From NCBI RefSeq assembly GCF_021654285.1, contig NZ_JAKFZS010000004.1, positions 1 to 64,000 of the forward strand: a stretch of 64,000 nt of DNA. The letters are read 5' to 3'. The translations under genes and the position numbers were made by a program. The notes beneath the pieces were generated by a model. The model saw nothing but the letters and a program-made list of their open reading frames with translations. It was not told where the DNA came from and ran no database searches. Positions 42,833 through 52,573 of the stretch are shown here, in pieces (positions within the stretch are counted from its first letter, which is position 1; each line of letters starts with the position of its first letter). Source of the DNA: Pseudoalteromonas luteoviolacea. GTDB taxonomy: Bacteria; Pseudomonadota; Gammaproteobacteria; Enterobacterales; Alteromonadaceae.

Positions 42833-45625
42833 ATGAAAATACAATCACTTGCTATAGCGCTACCCTTGGTGGCGTGTAGTTTACAGTCTTTTGCTCATCA
42901 AGTTAATGATCGAGCTTTTAAACCTTTGCAAACATCTCTATTGCAACACCTAAATCACGGTGATGAGCATGGTCAAGTCGTGCATGACAAAGCGCCAACT
43001 GCACAAAATGCACTGCTCAATCAGTCAGATAGTGTTCTTAATTCTGCCCTTATGACAATGAAGACACAGGCTGCTGTCGTGCAGTGTGACATTAATTTGT
43101 TGGCGCAAGCGAATGAAGCGAGTATTGCAGATCTGGTTGTGCAGCAAGGCGCAAGTTGTGTTAATGAGTTATTTAGTGCATCGAGCAACCTTCAAACATC
43201 CGTATTTACCACAGAAAAAATGCGTGCAGCAGCAATTCGTGCAAAGTCATTGGCGACGAGTTATGACGGAAATGGCAGTGCACCATTGGAAGCTTTATTT
43301 CTATTTATTCGCGCTGGGTATTATGTGGAGTTTTACAATGACTCGGTGAGCTTTGGTTCGAGTCTAAAACCTGAGGTACGTGCCGCCATAGACGAGTTTG
43401 TAAAAAGCCCGCATTTTTACAACAATTCAGATGCCCATGGCAAAGTATTGAAAGAAGTGATCACGTCAATGGACTCTTCCGAAATGCAAGATGTCTATTT
43501 GCCAGTTGTTAAAGCATGGCTATTAAAGTGGCAGCAGTCTTACGAGGATAAATGGTATATGCGCAGTGCGGTAAATGGCATTTTTACCATACTGTATCGT
43601 GGGCAGTGGAATGCGGAGTTTGTGGCTAAGGTGCAATCAGACAGTGAGCTGGTAAACATGCTTGCTGAATTTACAAAACAAAACTGGATGATTGGCTCAG
43701 ATGCCGAATACCTGATCATCAACTCAGCCAGTGAGTTAGCGAGATTAAAAACCTATAAAAACGCCCCAATTCAGCCGATGGTTGATACGGCGTTGAAAGA
43801 CTTATTTAGCCGTTTTGAAAGCTTTGGTTATGGAGATGGGATCTGGCTCGCTGCGGCAGATGTGGCAACGTATTACGCTGATTGTGACACCTTTGGCATT
43901 TGTAATTTTGAACAAATACTGACGCAAAAGGCATTGTCTCAAACACATCAATGTAGTCCAACAATTCGGATCCGTTCACAAAATATGACTGCTCAGCAGC
44001 ACCTCGCGGCGTGTCAGACCATGGCGCTTGAAGAGACGCGTTTTCATCAGATGCTTGCAACCAACCAAACCCCCGTGGCAGATGACAACAATACCATGTT
44101 ACAGGTGAATATTTTTGATAGCAGCAGTGACTATGGCAAATATGCTAAAGCAATTTTTAAGATTGATACCAATAATGGCGGCATGTACTTGGAGGGTGAC
44201 CCCAGTAAAGTCGGTAATCAGGCTAATTTTATTGCCTATGAGGCAAGCTATGCCAAAGCGGACCACTTTGTTTGGAACCTAGAGCACGAATATGTACATT
44301 ACCTTGATGGCCGATTTGATTTGTATGGTGATTTTAATGCGCCAACTGAAGCGATTGTTTGGTGGAGTGAAGGGGTTGCCGAGTATGTTGCTAACTTAAA
44401 TGATAACCAGGCAGCCATCGATACGATAAAAGATGGCAGCACCTATCGTTTGAATGAGATATTTGCGACGACGTATGCAGGTTTTGATCAAGACCGAATT
44501 TATCGTTGGGGTTACTTAGCGGTGCGCTTTATGTTTGAACGCCACTTTGAAGAGTTGAAAGTCATGCTTACCCATACCAGAGAAGGAAACTGGTCGGGAT
44601 ACAAGACAACAGTCGATGATTGGGCACAGCGCTATGATCAGGAGTTTACGCAATGGACATTAGCACTTGCAGGAAGTGACGACAATAAAGCGCCCGTTGC
44701 ATCTATCAATGGGCCCTACTCAGGCACGATTGGTAATAACATCCAGTTTAGCAGTCAAGGAAGTACAGATCCGGAAGGGCAAGTACTGACTTATTTATGG
44801 CAATTTGGTGACGGTGCGCAAAGTACCAGTGCAAACCCGACTCATTTCTACAGTGCACAGGGTACCTATACAGTTTCGCTAACCGTGAGCGATCCGCAAG
44901 GTGCACAAGCCAGTGTGTCGACCTCGGTAGAAGTATCAGAAACGGCCAATAACGTGGTGACCCTGCTTAAAGGGCAGTCTGTCACAGTGGCAGCTGAGCA
45001 AGATGCATTTAAGTACTTTAAACTCACTATACCGCCAGGCGCCACTGATTTAGTGATCGCGACGTCAGGTGGTTCAGGCGATGCTGACCTTTATGTTAAA
45101 CAAGGACAATTACCGACACTGGATAGTTACGATTGTCGTCCGTATGTTGGCGGCAATGCCGAAAGATGTGAGATCGCGCAGCCATTAACCGGTGACTATT
45201 TCATCATGTTGCGCGGATATAACCGCTTTGAAAATGTAACCTTGGTTGCTGACTTTACACCGCCAGCCTCTACTTTACCTGATCTGTGTGCTACCCAAGG
45301 TGGTTTATCTGGCGGCAGGCTAAGCGCGGGCACGCCTGTTTGTTTGGCAACAAGTCAAGCACCTATGTGGTTTAGCCTAGAGAATGTGCAAGAGCAGGGC
45401 AGTATTAGTATTCAAACAGCGCATGGCAGTGGTGACTTAACTTTAGAATACAGTAACCAAGGCTGGCCCAATGACACCAATGTTGAGGCGCGTTCTGCAT
45501 TAGAAGGAAACAGCGAGTGTATTAATCTGACCGGGCAAAGCCAATATTGGGGTTACCTTAAAGTCTTTGGTATGCACCAAGGGGCAACAGTGTTAGTTCG
45601 GTACAATGAAGGTTATTGCAACTAA
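42833..45625 (+). CDS. secreted M9 family collagenase with PKD and PPC domains
   Basis: A 930-residue protein with a signal peptide (cleavage near residue 22, SFA/HQ). The M9 N-terminal domain (~60-400) is followed by the catalytic domain with zinc site HEYVH (His485, Glu486, His489) and third ligand in WWSEG (Glu513). Then come a PKD domain (~620-705, GPYSGTIGNNIQFSSQGSTDPEG...YLWQFGDG) and a PPC domain (~715-805, SGGSGDADLYVKQG...YDCRPY), ending with a further beta-rich domain. It should degrade collagen or gelatin outside the cell. The PPC domain is similar to those in the phosphatase at 47023-48981. Confidence 0.92.
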   Translation: MKIQSLAIALPLVACSLQSFAHQVNDRAFKPLQTSLLQHLNHGDEHGQVVHDKAPTAQNALLNQSDSVLNSALMTMKTQAAVVQCDINLLAQANEASIADLVVQQGASCVNELFSASSNLQTSVFTTEKMRAAAIRAKSLATSYDGNGSAPLEALFLFIRAGYYVEFYNDSVSFGSSLKPEVRAAIDEFVKSPHFYNNSDAHGKVLKEVITSMDSSEMQDVYLPVVKAWLLKWQQSYEDKWYMRSAVNGIFTILYRGQWNAEFVAKVQSDSELVNMLAEFTKQNWMIGSDAEYLIINSASELARLKTYKNAPIQPMVDTALKDLFSRFESFGYGDGIWLAAADVATYYADCDTFGICNFEQILTQKALSQTHQCSPTIRIRSQNMTAQQHLAACQTMALEETRFHQMLATNQTPVADDNNTMLQVNIFDSSSDYGKYAKAIFKIDTNNGGMYLEGDPSKVGNQANFIAYEASYAKADHFVWNLEHEYVHYLDGRFDLYGDFNAPTEAIVWWSEGVAEYVANLNDNQAAIDTIKDGSTYRLNEIFATTYAGFDQDRIYRWGYLAVRFMFERHFEELKVMLTHTREGNWSGYKTTVDDWAQRYDQEFTQWTLALAGSDDNKAPVASINGPYSGTIGNNIQFSSQGSTDPEGQVLTYLWQFGDGAQSTSANPTHFYSAQGTYTVSLTVSDPQGAQASVSTSVEVSETANNVVTLLKGQSVTVAAEQDAFKYFKLTIPPGATDLVIATSGGSGDADLYVKQGQLPTLDSYDCRPYVGGNAERCEIAQPLTGDYFIMLRGYNRFENVTLVADFTPPASTLPDLCATQGGLSGGRLSAGTPVCLATSQAPMWFSLENVQEQGSISIQTAHGSGDLTLEYSNQGWPNDTNVEARSALEGNSECINLTGQSQYWGYLKVFGMHQGATVLVRYNEGYCN

Positions 45626-45644
45626 CTTTATTGTGTAAAACTTG

Positions 45645-45692
45645 ATGACTAAACAGCGACAGGATAAATTATAACTAGAGCTGTTTAGTCAT
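45645..45692. promoter_or_regulatory. perfect 13-bp inverted repeat between the collagenase and solute-binding genes
   Basis: ATGACTAAACAGC (45645-45657) and GCTGTTTAGTCAT (45680-45692) are exact complements with 22 nt between. No T tract follows. It could be a collagenase terminator or, because its right arm touches the start region of the next gene, an operator. Confidence 0.6.
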
Positions 45693-45703
45693 TGTCAGGG
45701 TAT

Positions 45704-46459
45704 ATGTTGCTAAAGTTATTTGTACTGGGTGTCTTTGCCCTTTTATCAATGAGTGTGAAAAGTGAGCAGTTAGAACGATTAAGCTTGTTTACTTACCATA
45801 ACAAACCGCCTTATATCGAGAGTTTGGCGGATAAAAAGGGCTTGTACTTTGACATTGTCAATCTGTTAAACGAGTTTCAGCCTAAGCTGCAATATGAGCT
45901 GGTGTTGATGAGCAAAGAGCAGATCCGGCAGCAACTTGAACGGAACACGCTGGCAGGAGCTGTATTGGGCGTGAACCCTTTATGGTTTGACGACGTTGAT
46001 CAGCAAAAGTTTGTCTGGAGTGACCCGCTTTTTTATGACACAGATGAATTTGTCTCCAGCATAAAAAAACCGTTTGATTATCAAAGCCAAGCGTCGCTGC
46101 ATGGAAAAAAATATGGCGGTGTTGAAGGCTATTATTACCCCAAATTGGCAGAAGCTGAGCGAAGGGAGAAGCTGACGAGGGTGGACGCTAAGAGTGAAAA
46201 AGAATTACTTGAGCTGATTTTACAGCAAAAGCTCGACTTTGCCGTGGTAAGCCGTCCCACCTTTTTTTACTTTGCTAAGAAAAACGGCTGGTGGACCAGC
46301 TTGTCTTTGTCACATCAATCCCATCAAAAATATTATCGAGCGATACTGATCCCAAAAGATAATAAGTACCAGTTTGGACCTTTACAAAAGACAACGGGAT
46401 CGCTTCCATTTAAAAAATACATGAAGGAATTAGTGAGCTCGTATCACATCCCTGAATAA
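45704..46459 (+). CDS. periplasmic solute-binding protein (SBP_bac_3 type)
   Basis: A protein of about 251 residues with a signal peptide (LLKLFVLGVFALLSMSVKS). The domain 3 solute-binding pattern is seen: FTYHNKPPYIES near the start, KGLYFDIVNLL, and LDFAVVSRPTFFYFAKK near the end. No permease or ATPase genes are adjacent, so it may serve sensing or an orphan role. The ATG at 45704 is preferred to a TTG at 45692 because the TTG lies in the inverted repeat; the true start is uncertain. Confidence 0.75.
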   Translation: MLLKLFVLGVFALLSMSVKSEQLERLSLFTYHNKPPYIESLADKKGLYFDIVNLLNEFQPKLQYELVLMSKEQIRQQLERNTLAGAVLGVNPLWFDDVDQQKFVWSDPLFYDTDEFVSSIKKPFDYQSQASLHGKKYGGVEGYYYPKLAEAERREKLTRVDAKSEKELLELILQQKLDFAVVSRPTFFYFAKKNGWWTSLSLSHQSHQKYYRAILIPKDNKYQFGPLQKTTGSLPFKKYMKELVSSYHIPE

Positions 46460-46474
46460 AAAAGCTGATTTAAT

Positions 46475-46500
46475 AAAGCGGATTCAAGATCCGCTTTTTT
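46475..46500. terminator. bidirectional terminator between convergent genes
   Basis: AAAGCGGAT / ATCCGCTTT is a 9-bp perfect stem with a 5-nt loop followed by TTT, between the solute-binding gene and the convergent glyoxalase gene ending at 46508. Confidence 0.85.
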
Positions 46501-46507
46501 CAGTTGC

Positions 46508-46948
46508 TTACCAAGACCCTGTGTTTGGCATAGATAACCAAGGCTCTTGCGGCTCTAGTGGTTTGTCTTTTTGCAGTAGTTCAATTGAAATACCGTCAGG
46601 TGATTTGATAAACGCCATATGTCCGCATCTTGGCGGGCGATTTATTGTCACACCAGCTTGTTGAATTTTGTCACATAGTGCGTAAATGTCATCCACAGCA
46701 AATGCTAAGTGTCCAAAGTTTCTGCCACCAGTGTACTCTTCCGTATCCCAGTTATAGGTGAGCTCAATCGTAGGTGAAAAGGTGTCTTGTGCTTGTTCTA
46801 ATTGGCCAGGTGCAGCCAAGAAAACGAGTGTAAAGCGACCTTTTTCACTGTCCTTGCGCTTAATTTCAACCAGCCCTAGTAGGTCACAATAAAATTTAAG
46901 TGATGCGTCTAAGTTTTTTACGCGCACCATTGTATGTAAAAAGTTCAT
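46508..46948 (-). CDS. gloA: lactoylglutathione lyase (glyoxalase I)
   Basis: The ATG at 46948, with AAGGGG upstream, gives 146 residues and the family start MNFLHTMVRVKNLDASLKFY; a start 16 codons earlier is rejected. The metal ligands are all present: His5, Glu62, His80 and Glu123. The enzyme converts the hemithioacetal of methylglyoxal and glutathione to S-lactoylglutathione in the cytoplasm, using Ni or Zn. It is slightly longer than E. coli GloA (135 residues). It is monocistronic. Confidence 0.9.
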   Translation of the reverse strand: MNFLHTMVRVKNLDASLKFYCDLLGLVEIKRKDSEKGRFTLVFLAAPGQLEQAQDTFSPTIELTYNWDTEEYTGGRNFGHLAFAVDDIYALCDKIQQAGVTINRPPRCGHMAFIKSPDGISIELLQKDKPLEPQEPWLSMPNTGSW

Positions 46949-47022
46949 AACTTGCCCCTTGTGAATATGCCCAACATAATATGGGCAAACGCTCACTTCG
47001 CAAGGGGCAATCGACGTATAGC

Positions 47023-48981
47023 TTAATATTCTGCGCTTAAAGTCACGCCGTTATAGGTTTCATAAGCCCTAACACCAAGGTGCCATGTGCCTGCAGTTGG
47101 GTTGGTAATGGTGCACGTTTCAGTGTTGCCATTTTCATAAGGGCGACAATCATACGTTGAGGTTGTTGGCTGGCTGCCTGAGCGAATATACAGATCAGCA
47201 TCACCAGTGCCACCACTTATTTTTACCGTTAATTTAGCTTTGCCAGCAGGTACTTCAAAGGTTTTATAAGTCCAGTTTGACTTGCTTGCCGACAGGCCTG
47301 TCCATTGTTGTTTGTTACCCGGATCGGCAACTGTGCTGTATGAGCCAACCAGTGAAACACCACTGTAGGTCGCATACCCATTTAGCATGACATAGTACGT
47401 ACCCGCTTGAATATTTGTGATAGAGCACGACTCATTATTACCATCTTTGTATGGGCGGCAATCATAGCTGGATGTTGTTGGCTCAGAACCAAACTTCACA
47501 TACATATCTACATCACCGGTACCACCGCTTGAAGTAAATGATAGTTGATTGGTGTTTGCAGGTACTTCCATGGTGTAAATGGTTTTACTGCCTTTTGCGC
47601 CAGTCAAACCTGTCGCTGGTACGTCATTTTCAAGAACATTCGGGTTTGGTAAGTCAGGCGTATCAATAATTGAACGGCCAGATGTGCTTTGTACAAGTGG
47701 TAGCACATCACCTAAACCGCTTGCGTACCACCAGTTTACATTGCCCGGTAATGCAAGTGGGTCTGCTGCACGCTGCTCACGAGATAGGGTATTAGTTGAA
47801 GATGAAAATTGCGCGGTTCTTACCTCAAGTTTATTGGGGGTTACAGAGAGCACCTTAAACTGTTGGATACTGGCTAAGTCAATGGTCCAAGATTTAGGAT
47901 CATTCGCTGAGCGTGCTGGTGCCCCCCAACTGCCTTCACCCACGTATACTGTTCCGCCTGTCGTGGTTTTTGCAAAGTTGCTACCGGAAGGTTTGAGCGC
48001 TTCAGTGATTTTATTGATATGTGTGTCGGACTCGACTACCAAGTTCATGCTGTGGTCGTAAAAGTTATTAGCCCACCACGTATGCAAGATTGTATTGTCA
48101 GACTTGCCAGAGTAGTGAGGATACATAGGTTTATGGTACTGAGCTACGCGCCATTTTGCGCTGTTACCTTGACTCTGTAAGTCTTGCTTTAGCCAGTTGT
48201 TCATTGCTGTTGCGTAGCTTGACCAGCCACTGTTTTTATATTGACTATTTAGCGTATAGACACGAAGCAAGTTAGACACGTTGAAAGCGCCGTAGGTATC
48301 AGCACTGGTGCATTGACCGTCATTGTTATAATCAACCCCAAACACTTGGCACAGGGTTTTATAGTTATCATCTTCATGGTTGCCATGCGTAGCGACAAAT
48401 GGGTATACACGTTTGTAGTTTTGTCCGCCAATCAGGTCGCTTGAAAAGGTCAGCTGCCAATCTTTAAGATATTCCTTCATCTCAGAGGCTGAGTTGGCAT
48501 TGGTATAATCACCACCGTGCATGATAAACAAAGGTCTGATTTTGGCGACCATTTGGTTGCCTGAACGACGTGTGGTCCAGCCTGTGCGGGTATCACCACC
48601 GGCGATGGCAACAAAGCCCGTTGTTGTCGATGTTGGTGCCGTTTTAAACCATAAATGCTGACCACATCCAGTGCTATCACACACTCGGTAGTAAATCGCT
48701 GAATCAGCAGGCAGCCCGGTTAGTTTCACAAATTGGTTGCTTAGGCTTCCTGCAAAAGTGTGGCTTGCAGTCACAGCTTTTGTTGTCCAGCTAGACTCGT
48801 CTGTACTAGTACCATATTTAACGACGTGATTTGAGCCACCGGCTGGTGTGAAGCCAATAGTTGCTTGACTGCTTGGGTTGCCATCCCAAACTATGCGGTG
48901 ATAATCACTCCCTGCATAGCAGCTTCCTGCCATGATTAACGTTGAAGCGAGGCCAAAATGGAGGGCTCTCATAGTTTTCAT
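47023..48981 (-). CDS. secreted purple-acid-type metallophosphoesterase with two PPC domains
   Basis: A 652-residue protein with a signal peptide (cleavage near residue 23). A purple-acid-phosphatase-type N-terminal fibronectin-like domain (~25-115) is followed by the calcineurin-like metallophosphoesterase domain (~120-390), with ligand motifs GGDTR, HGGDYTN, GNHED, YHKP and ESDTH. Two PPC domains follow (~460-550 and ~565-652), each with SGGTGDxDxYxxxGSxPTTSxYDCRPY. It likely hydrolyses phosphate esters outside the cell. It is the last gene of a three-gene operon and overlaps the DUF1566 gene by 4 nt. Confidence 0.9.
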   Translation of the reverse strand: MKTMRALHFGLASTLIMAGSCYAGSDYHRIVWDGNPSSQATIGFTPAGGSNHVVKYGTSTDESSWTTKAVTASHTFAGSLSNQFVKLTGLPADSAIYYRVCDSTGCGQHLWFKTAPTSTTTGFVAIAGGDTRTGWTTRRSGNQMVAKIRPLFIMHGGDYTNANSASEMKEYLKDWQLTFSSDLIGGQNYKRVYPFVATHGNHEDDNYKTLCQVFGVDYNNDGQCTSADTYGAFNVSNLLRVYTLNSQYKNSGWSSYATAMNNWLKQDLQSQGNSAKWRVAQYHKPMYPHYSGKSDNTILHTWWANNFYDHSMNLVVESDTHINKITEALKPSGSNFAKTTTGGTVYVGEGSWGAPARSANDPKSWTIDLASIQQFKVLSVTPNKLEVRTAQFSSSTNTLSREQRAADPLALPGNVNWWYASGLGDVLPLVQSTSGRSIIDTPDLPNPNVLENDVPATGLTGAKGSKTIYTMEVPANTNQLSFTSSGGTGDVDMYVKFGSEPTTSSYDCRPYKDGNNESCSITNIQAGTYYVMLNGYATYSGVSLVGSYSTVADPGNKQQWTGLSASKSNWTYKTFEVPAGKAKLTVKISGGTGDADLYIRSGSQPTTSTYDCRPYENGNTETCTITNPTAGTWHLGVRAYETYNGVTLSAEY

Positions 48982-49655
48982 TCCTGTTTCTGATGTGTAT
49001 TTATTTCGCGACGACTTAACTGCGGTTGGATATTTGCAGTTGGTAGATCAGCTACCAACATTACAAATGCGGCATTTCGGTAGGGTAGTGTGTAACTTTT
49101 ACCAAAATGAAAATTAATGGCGGTTGCACCTTGGCCGCCTTGACGATATTGTTTAGCCAAAGGCTGACTGTGCTCGGAGCTCCAATAATCTCCTTGTTTG
49201 ATATGTATGAAAAAGTCATTGGCGATATGCGGTAATGCCGGAGATGTCGGCGCCTGAATGAGACTATGCAGTTCTTTGGCTGTAGGCAATCGCCATTTTG
49301 ACACGCCACACAGCCCTTGTTGATTGGTTTGACGAATAAGATCATGGGTATCACAGCGGTTTGGCTCAAAATAACAATCGCCAAAGTTTTGCTTACCTTT
49401 TTCACCATCAAACCAAGAGTAAGTCCAATAACCATCATGAATGCTTTCGTTGTCGGTTTTGACTTCCCACAAGATATGATTTTGCTTGTCGTGCACGCAT
49501 GCCCATGGGCCTTGCCATGGAGAGAGCTTGTCACCTCCTTGGGTAATTTTGGTGAAGCGTTTATGTTGGCTCAATTTAGGCTGAGCTTGCGGCAACAAGC
49601 AAATGCCGATGAAAGCAGCTAGGATCAGGGCTGATATAATTAGTCGCTGTATCAC
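48978..49655 (-). CDS. DUF1566 (Lcl C-terminal-like) lipid- or membrane-anchored protein
   Basis: A 225-residue protein with an N-terminal hydrophobic anchor (residues ~4-22). The DUF1566 pattern is clear (WEVKTDNESIHDGYWTYSWFDGEKG..., GVSKWRLPTAKELHSLIQ), with paired cysteines (GDCYFEPNRCDTH, GLCG). Such domains resemble C-type-lectin-like folds in adhesins. The GTG start overlaps the TGA stop of the preceding gene (4 nt), and its end overlaps the phosphatase start by 4 nt, so translation is coupled on both sides. Confidence 0.85.
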   Translation of the reverse strand: MIQRLIISALILAAFIGICLLPQAQPKLSQHKRFTKITQGGDKLSPWQGPWACVHDKQNHILWEVKTDNESIHDGYWTYSWFDGEKGKQNFGDCYFEPNRCDTHDLIRQTNQQGLCGVSKWRLPTAKELHSLIQAPTSPALPHIANDFFIHIKQGDYWSSEHSQPLAKQYRQGGQGATAINFHFGKSYTLPYRNAAFVMLVADLPTANIQPQLSRREINTHQKQE

Positions 49656-51163
49656 AGTGAATACCTCAGTTTTATTGCTTGAATATGGCGGGTGTGGGCA
49701 ATTTGTGCGTGATCAAAAGCAGAGACCCACATACAGGTTCCTGTTTGCAGTGGTACATCATATTTGGAGTGGGTGTTGTGTTTGCGAACGAGCTCTAAAG
49801 TCCAACGCCCATCGTGCCATTGTCCTCTAGCCCGCACGTCAGCTCTATCTCCTTCAAAACGGTTAGAACGATACAAAACCGAGGGTAAAAATGTACCTAT
49901 TGGGTAGGTATCTTGCGCACTTTGATAAGGAGTTGAACCGAACCAGGGTAGCACTGCTTGGTGTGACTGCATTTTTTTAGGTAAGCGTTTAGGTGATATG
50001 CCTTTGGTGCTGTACCATTGCCAGTTCATGACATAAGCACCGCTCTCTTTTCCATCCGCTTGGTAACCCGCAGAGTAACGACGCTTGCCTTTGAGGTGTT
50101 TGCTGGGCGGTCCGATAAAATTATCATCAGCGAGGTACATGTCATTGGTTCGCACGGCTTTCCAATGCCATAAATCTCGAACCTTGCCATCTAAGCTGGC
50201 ATGATACCCTTTGCCATGCCAATTTTTAGGCTTGTTCTTGAGTGGCTTGTCACCTGAGTAATAAGTTTTATCACCAGCAACCTCACAGCCATCGGAAAGC
50301 ATAACCGCAAATTTATCTTCGTAAAATGTACGTTCGTCAAATCGATAAAAGCCATTTTCTTGTACTTGCCAGCCAGTGGGGGTTTTTAATAATGGTAAAT
50401 GATTGGTGCTTTTTGAGTTGTCTTGCCAAGAAATAAGAAAGTAGCTTTCATATTGATTTGCTAGTGCTTTAATAGAGACATCGGTACTGCCATTTTCAAA
50501 GTTAGCTCCACCTATGGTGGTGACAGTAAATGTATCAGCATCTTGCCATTGAGGTTCATTACCTTGTCCATCAATTTCAATGAAAGTGGTATCGGCAATG
50601 GTGTGCACATCAAGCTGATGGCTGGCATTTAGAGTAAGAGTGTGAACAAACCCGCCCAAGAGAACTAAGCACAGCACTGCACTGACATGTGTCATTTTGA
50701 ATCGTTTTGGCAATACTGCGGCAAATACCCCACGGCCTTTTTGCAAGATATAAACCCAAGCATGAAGAATAAAGTAGCTGACCACTAGCCACATAGCGAT
50801 TTGGTGGATACTGCGCGCCTCGTGACTGTAAAAATTTGCCCAAACAGCCCAGCCAGATAAGACAACAAGAGAAATGCTGATATACCCTAAGTGGTTAATT
50901 AACTTATGATAAATTGATGGATAACTGCGAAAAGGTGCCAAAATAGTGTAACCAATAAATACTGTCACGAGTAAGGTCAGCCCGATAGAGAAGCCAAGGT
51001 GCCAGCTATGTACTGCACCTTGTGGTACAAGCGCAGAGATGGGCGCTAACCAGTCTTGGCTAATGATGGCAATTCTAAAGCCTGTTAACATGCTGCCGAT
51101 AGTTATCACAATGGCAATCACATGTAAGACAATAAAAGTTTGTCTTTGCATAAAGGTTTTCAT
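49652..51163 (-). CDS. cytochrome b561-like membrane domain fused to ethylbenzene-dehydrogenase-type haem-binding domain
   Basis: A 503-residue protein. The first ~185 residues hold four or five membrane helices of the cytochrome b561/NapC-like superfamily with several histidines suited to haem b (for example VHSWHLGF, INHLGYIS and HQIAMW). Residues ~190-500 match the EB_dh domain (IEIDGQGNEPQWQDADTFTVTT...), the haem-binding fold of ethylbenzene dehydrogenase gamma subunits, exposed to the periplasm. It probably passes electrons across or along the membrane. It is the first gene of the coupled operon with the DUF1566 protein and the phosphatase. Confidence 0.82.
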   Translation of the reverse strand: MKTFMQRQTFIVLHVIAIVITIGSMLTGFRIAIISQDWLAPISALVPQGAVHSWHLGFSIGLTLLVTVFIGYTILAPFRSYPSIYHKLINHLGYISISLVVLSGWAVWANFYSHEARSIHQIAMWLVVSYFILHAWVYILQKGRGVFAAVLPKRFKMTHVSAVLCLVLLGGFVHTLTLNASHQLDVHTIADTTFIEIDGQGNEPQWQDADTFTVTTIGGANFENGSTDVSIKALANQYESYFLISWQDNSKSTNHLPLLKTPTGWQVQENGFYRFDERTFYEDKFAVMLSDGCEVAGDKTYYSGDKPLKNKPKNWHGKGYHASLDGKVRDLWHWKAVRTNDMYLADDNFIGPPSKHLKGKRRYSAGYQADGKESGAYVMNWQWYSTKGISPKRLPKKMQSHQAVLPWFGSTPYQSAQDTYPIGTFLPSVLYRSNRFEGDRADVRARGQWHDGRWTLELVRKHNTHSKYDVPLQTGTCMWVSAFDHAQIAHTRHIQAIKLRYSL

Positions 51164-51311
51164 ATTAATTATTATTTTTGTAAATATAGTGTAAATTGTT
51201 ATGTTGACATAAATATGTCATTTTTCAAATACTGCAAAAGGTTAAAGTTTTGTCTAAACTTTGAGCAGTTAGGCTTAGTGCGCAGCGTTAATAGTTACAG
51301 AGGGATACGCG

Positions 51312-52499
51312 ATGGAAAAAATAGCTGTAGAGGCGGTAGATAGCGGCTATGTGATCGATAGCATGACGGATATAGTGGCGTGTTTGAATACATCAGATTC
51401 AATTCAACGCTTCTTGTTAGACATTCATTGTATATTGCAAAAAGTAACTTATGCAGACAATTTTTACGTTGTCTTGTACCAAGAAAATGGGAATTTATCT
51501 TTCCCGTACTTTCATGATGTTAAAGACGATATCGAGGCTGAAGAGTTAGATAATTTGTCTTTAGACGATATTTCACACTCATTGACAGCCTTTGCGCTGA
51601 AATCACATAAAGTGTGCAATTTCAATCAGCATGATATTGAACAGTTAATTGAGACGGGCGAAGTCAACATCTTGGGCTCAGTACCTATGCAGTGGCTGTG
51701 CTTTCCGCTTGTTAATCGCAATCAGCATTTAGGTGCGTTCATTATTCAATCTTATCGAAAAGAGAATGAATATTCGGGCATGATAGTGGATGTACTGTAT
51801 ACCATCAGCCATGTGATCTCGTCTGCACTGGATGCATTCAACAATCAGCAAGCCTTGATAGAAGCCAATAGAGTATTGCAAAGTTATCAAACAGAGCTTG
51901 AAACCAAGGTGCAAGAACGAACCTCTGAACTCAAAGAGAGCTTAACAAAGCTTGAGCATGAAATAGAAGTGAGAGAGTCCTTACAACAGCAACTAGAACA
52001 TGACTCTTTACATGACAGTTTGACCGGACTTGCCAATCGAAAATATTTGTTTAAAGAGCTAGAAAGATTATCTGCACGGTCTCAACGTGGGGATATTCTT
52101 GTCTATGTTTTATATTTGGATCTCGATGATTTTAAACCCGTTAATGATAACCATGGCCATCAAAGCGGTGATTTAGTGTTAAAAACGGTCAGTGAACGAC
52201 TCAATCAAACATTACGCAGCTATGACTTTGTATGTCGCTTAGGCGGCGATGAATTTGTCGTGATGTTAACTGAAAAAATAGACAAACAGTCATTAACTCA
52301 GTTAGCCGAGCGGATGCTGAAGTCTCTGTCATCTTCCATCACTTTAGAATCTGGTATTGAAGTGCAATGCGGCTGCAGTATTGGTATTGCCTCGGTGATC
52401 AACCAATCGTTTGATGCGCAAGCTTTAATCCATGATGCGGACTTGGCATTGTACGAAGCGAAAGGTAAAGGAAAAAATCAAATTTATTTTGCGACCTAA
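51312..52499 (+). CDS. diguanylate cyclase with GAF-like sensor domain
   Basis: A 395-residue cytoplasmic protein: a GAF-like domain (~20-180), a coiled-coil linker (~190-235), and a GGDEF domain (~238-395) with the intact active site RLGGDEF (GGDEF 311-315) and the preceding LDDFKPVNDNHGH block. It makes cyclic di-GMP from GTP in response to an unknown small ligand. An RxxD inhibitory site could not be placed with confidence. AGAGGGATA precedes the ATG. It is divergent from the b561 operon. Confidence 0.93.
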   Translation: MEKIAVEAVDSGYVIDSMTDIVACLNTSDSIQRFLLDIHCILQKVTYADNFYVVLYQENGNLSFPYFHDVKDDIEAEELDNLSLDDISHSLTAFALKSHKVCNFNQHDIEQLIETGEVNILGSVPMQWLCFPLVNRNQHLGAFIIQSYRKENEYSGMIVDVLYTISHVISSALDAFNNQQALIEANRVLQSYQTELETKVQERTSELKESLTKLEHEIEVRESLQQQLEHDSLHDSLTGLANRKYLFKELERLSARSQRGDILVYVLYLDLDDFKPVNDNHGHQSGDLVLKTVSERLNQTLRSYDFVCRLGGDEFVVMLTEKIDKQSLTQLAERMLKSLSSSITLESGIEVQCGCSIGIASVINQSFDAQALIHDADLALYEAKGKGKNQIYFAT

Positions 52500-52573
52500 A
52501 TGTATCGTCATGGCTTTACCAGCGTGTATGATTGCATTAGGATCAAACTTTATTTTTGTTTAGATGGTTGCGA

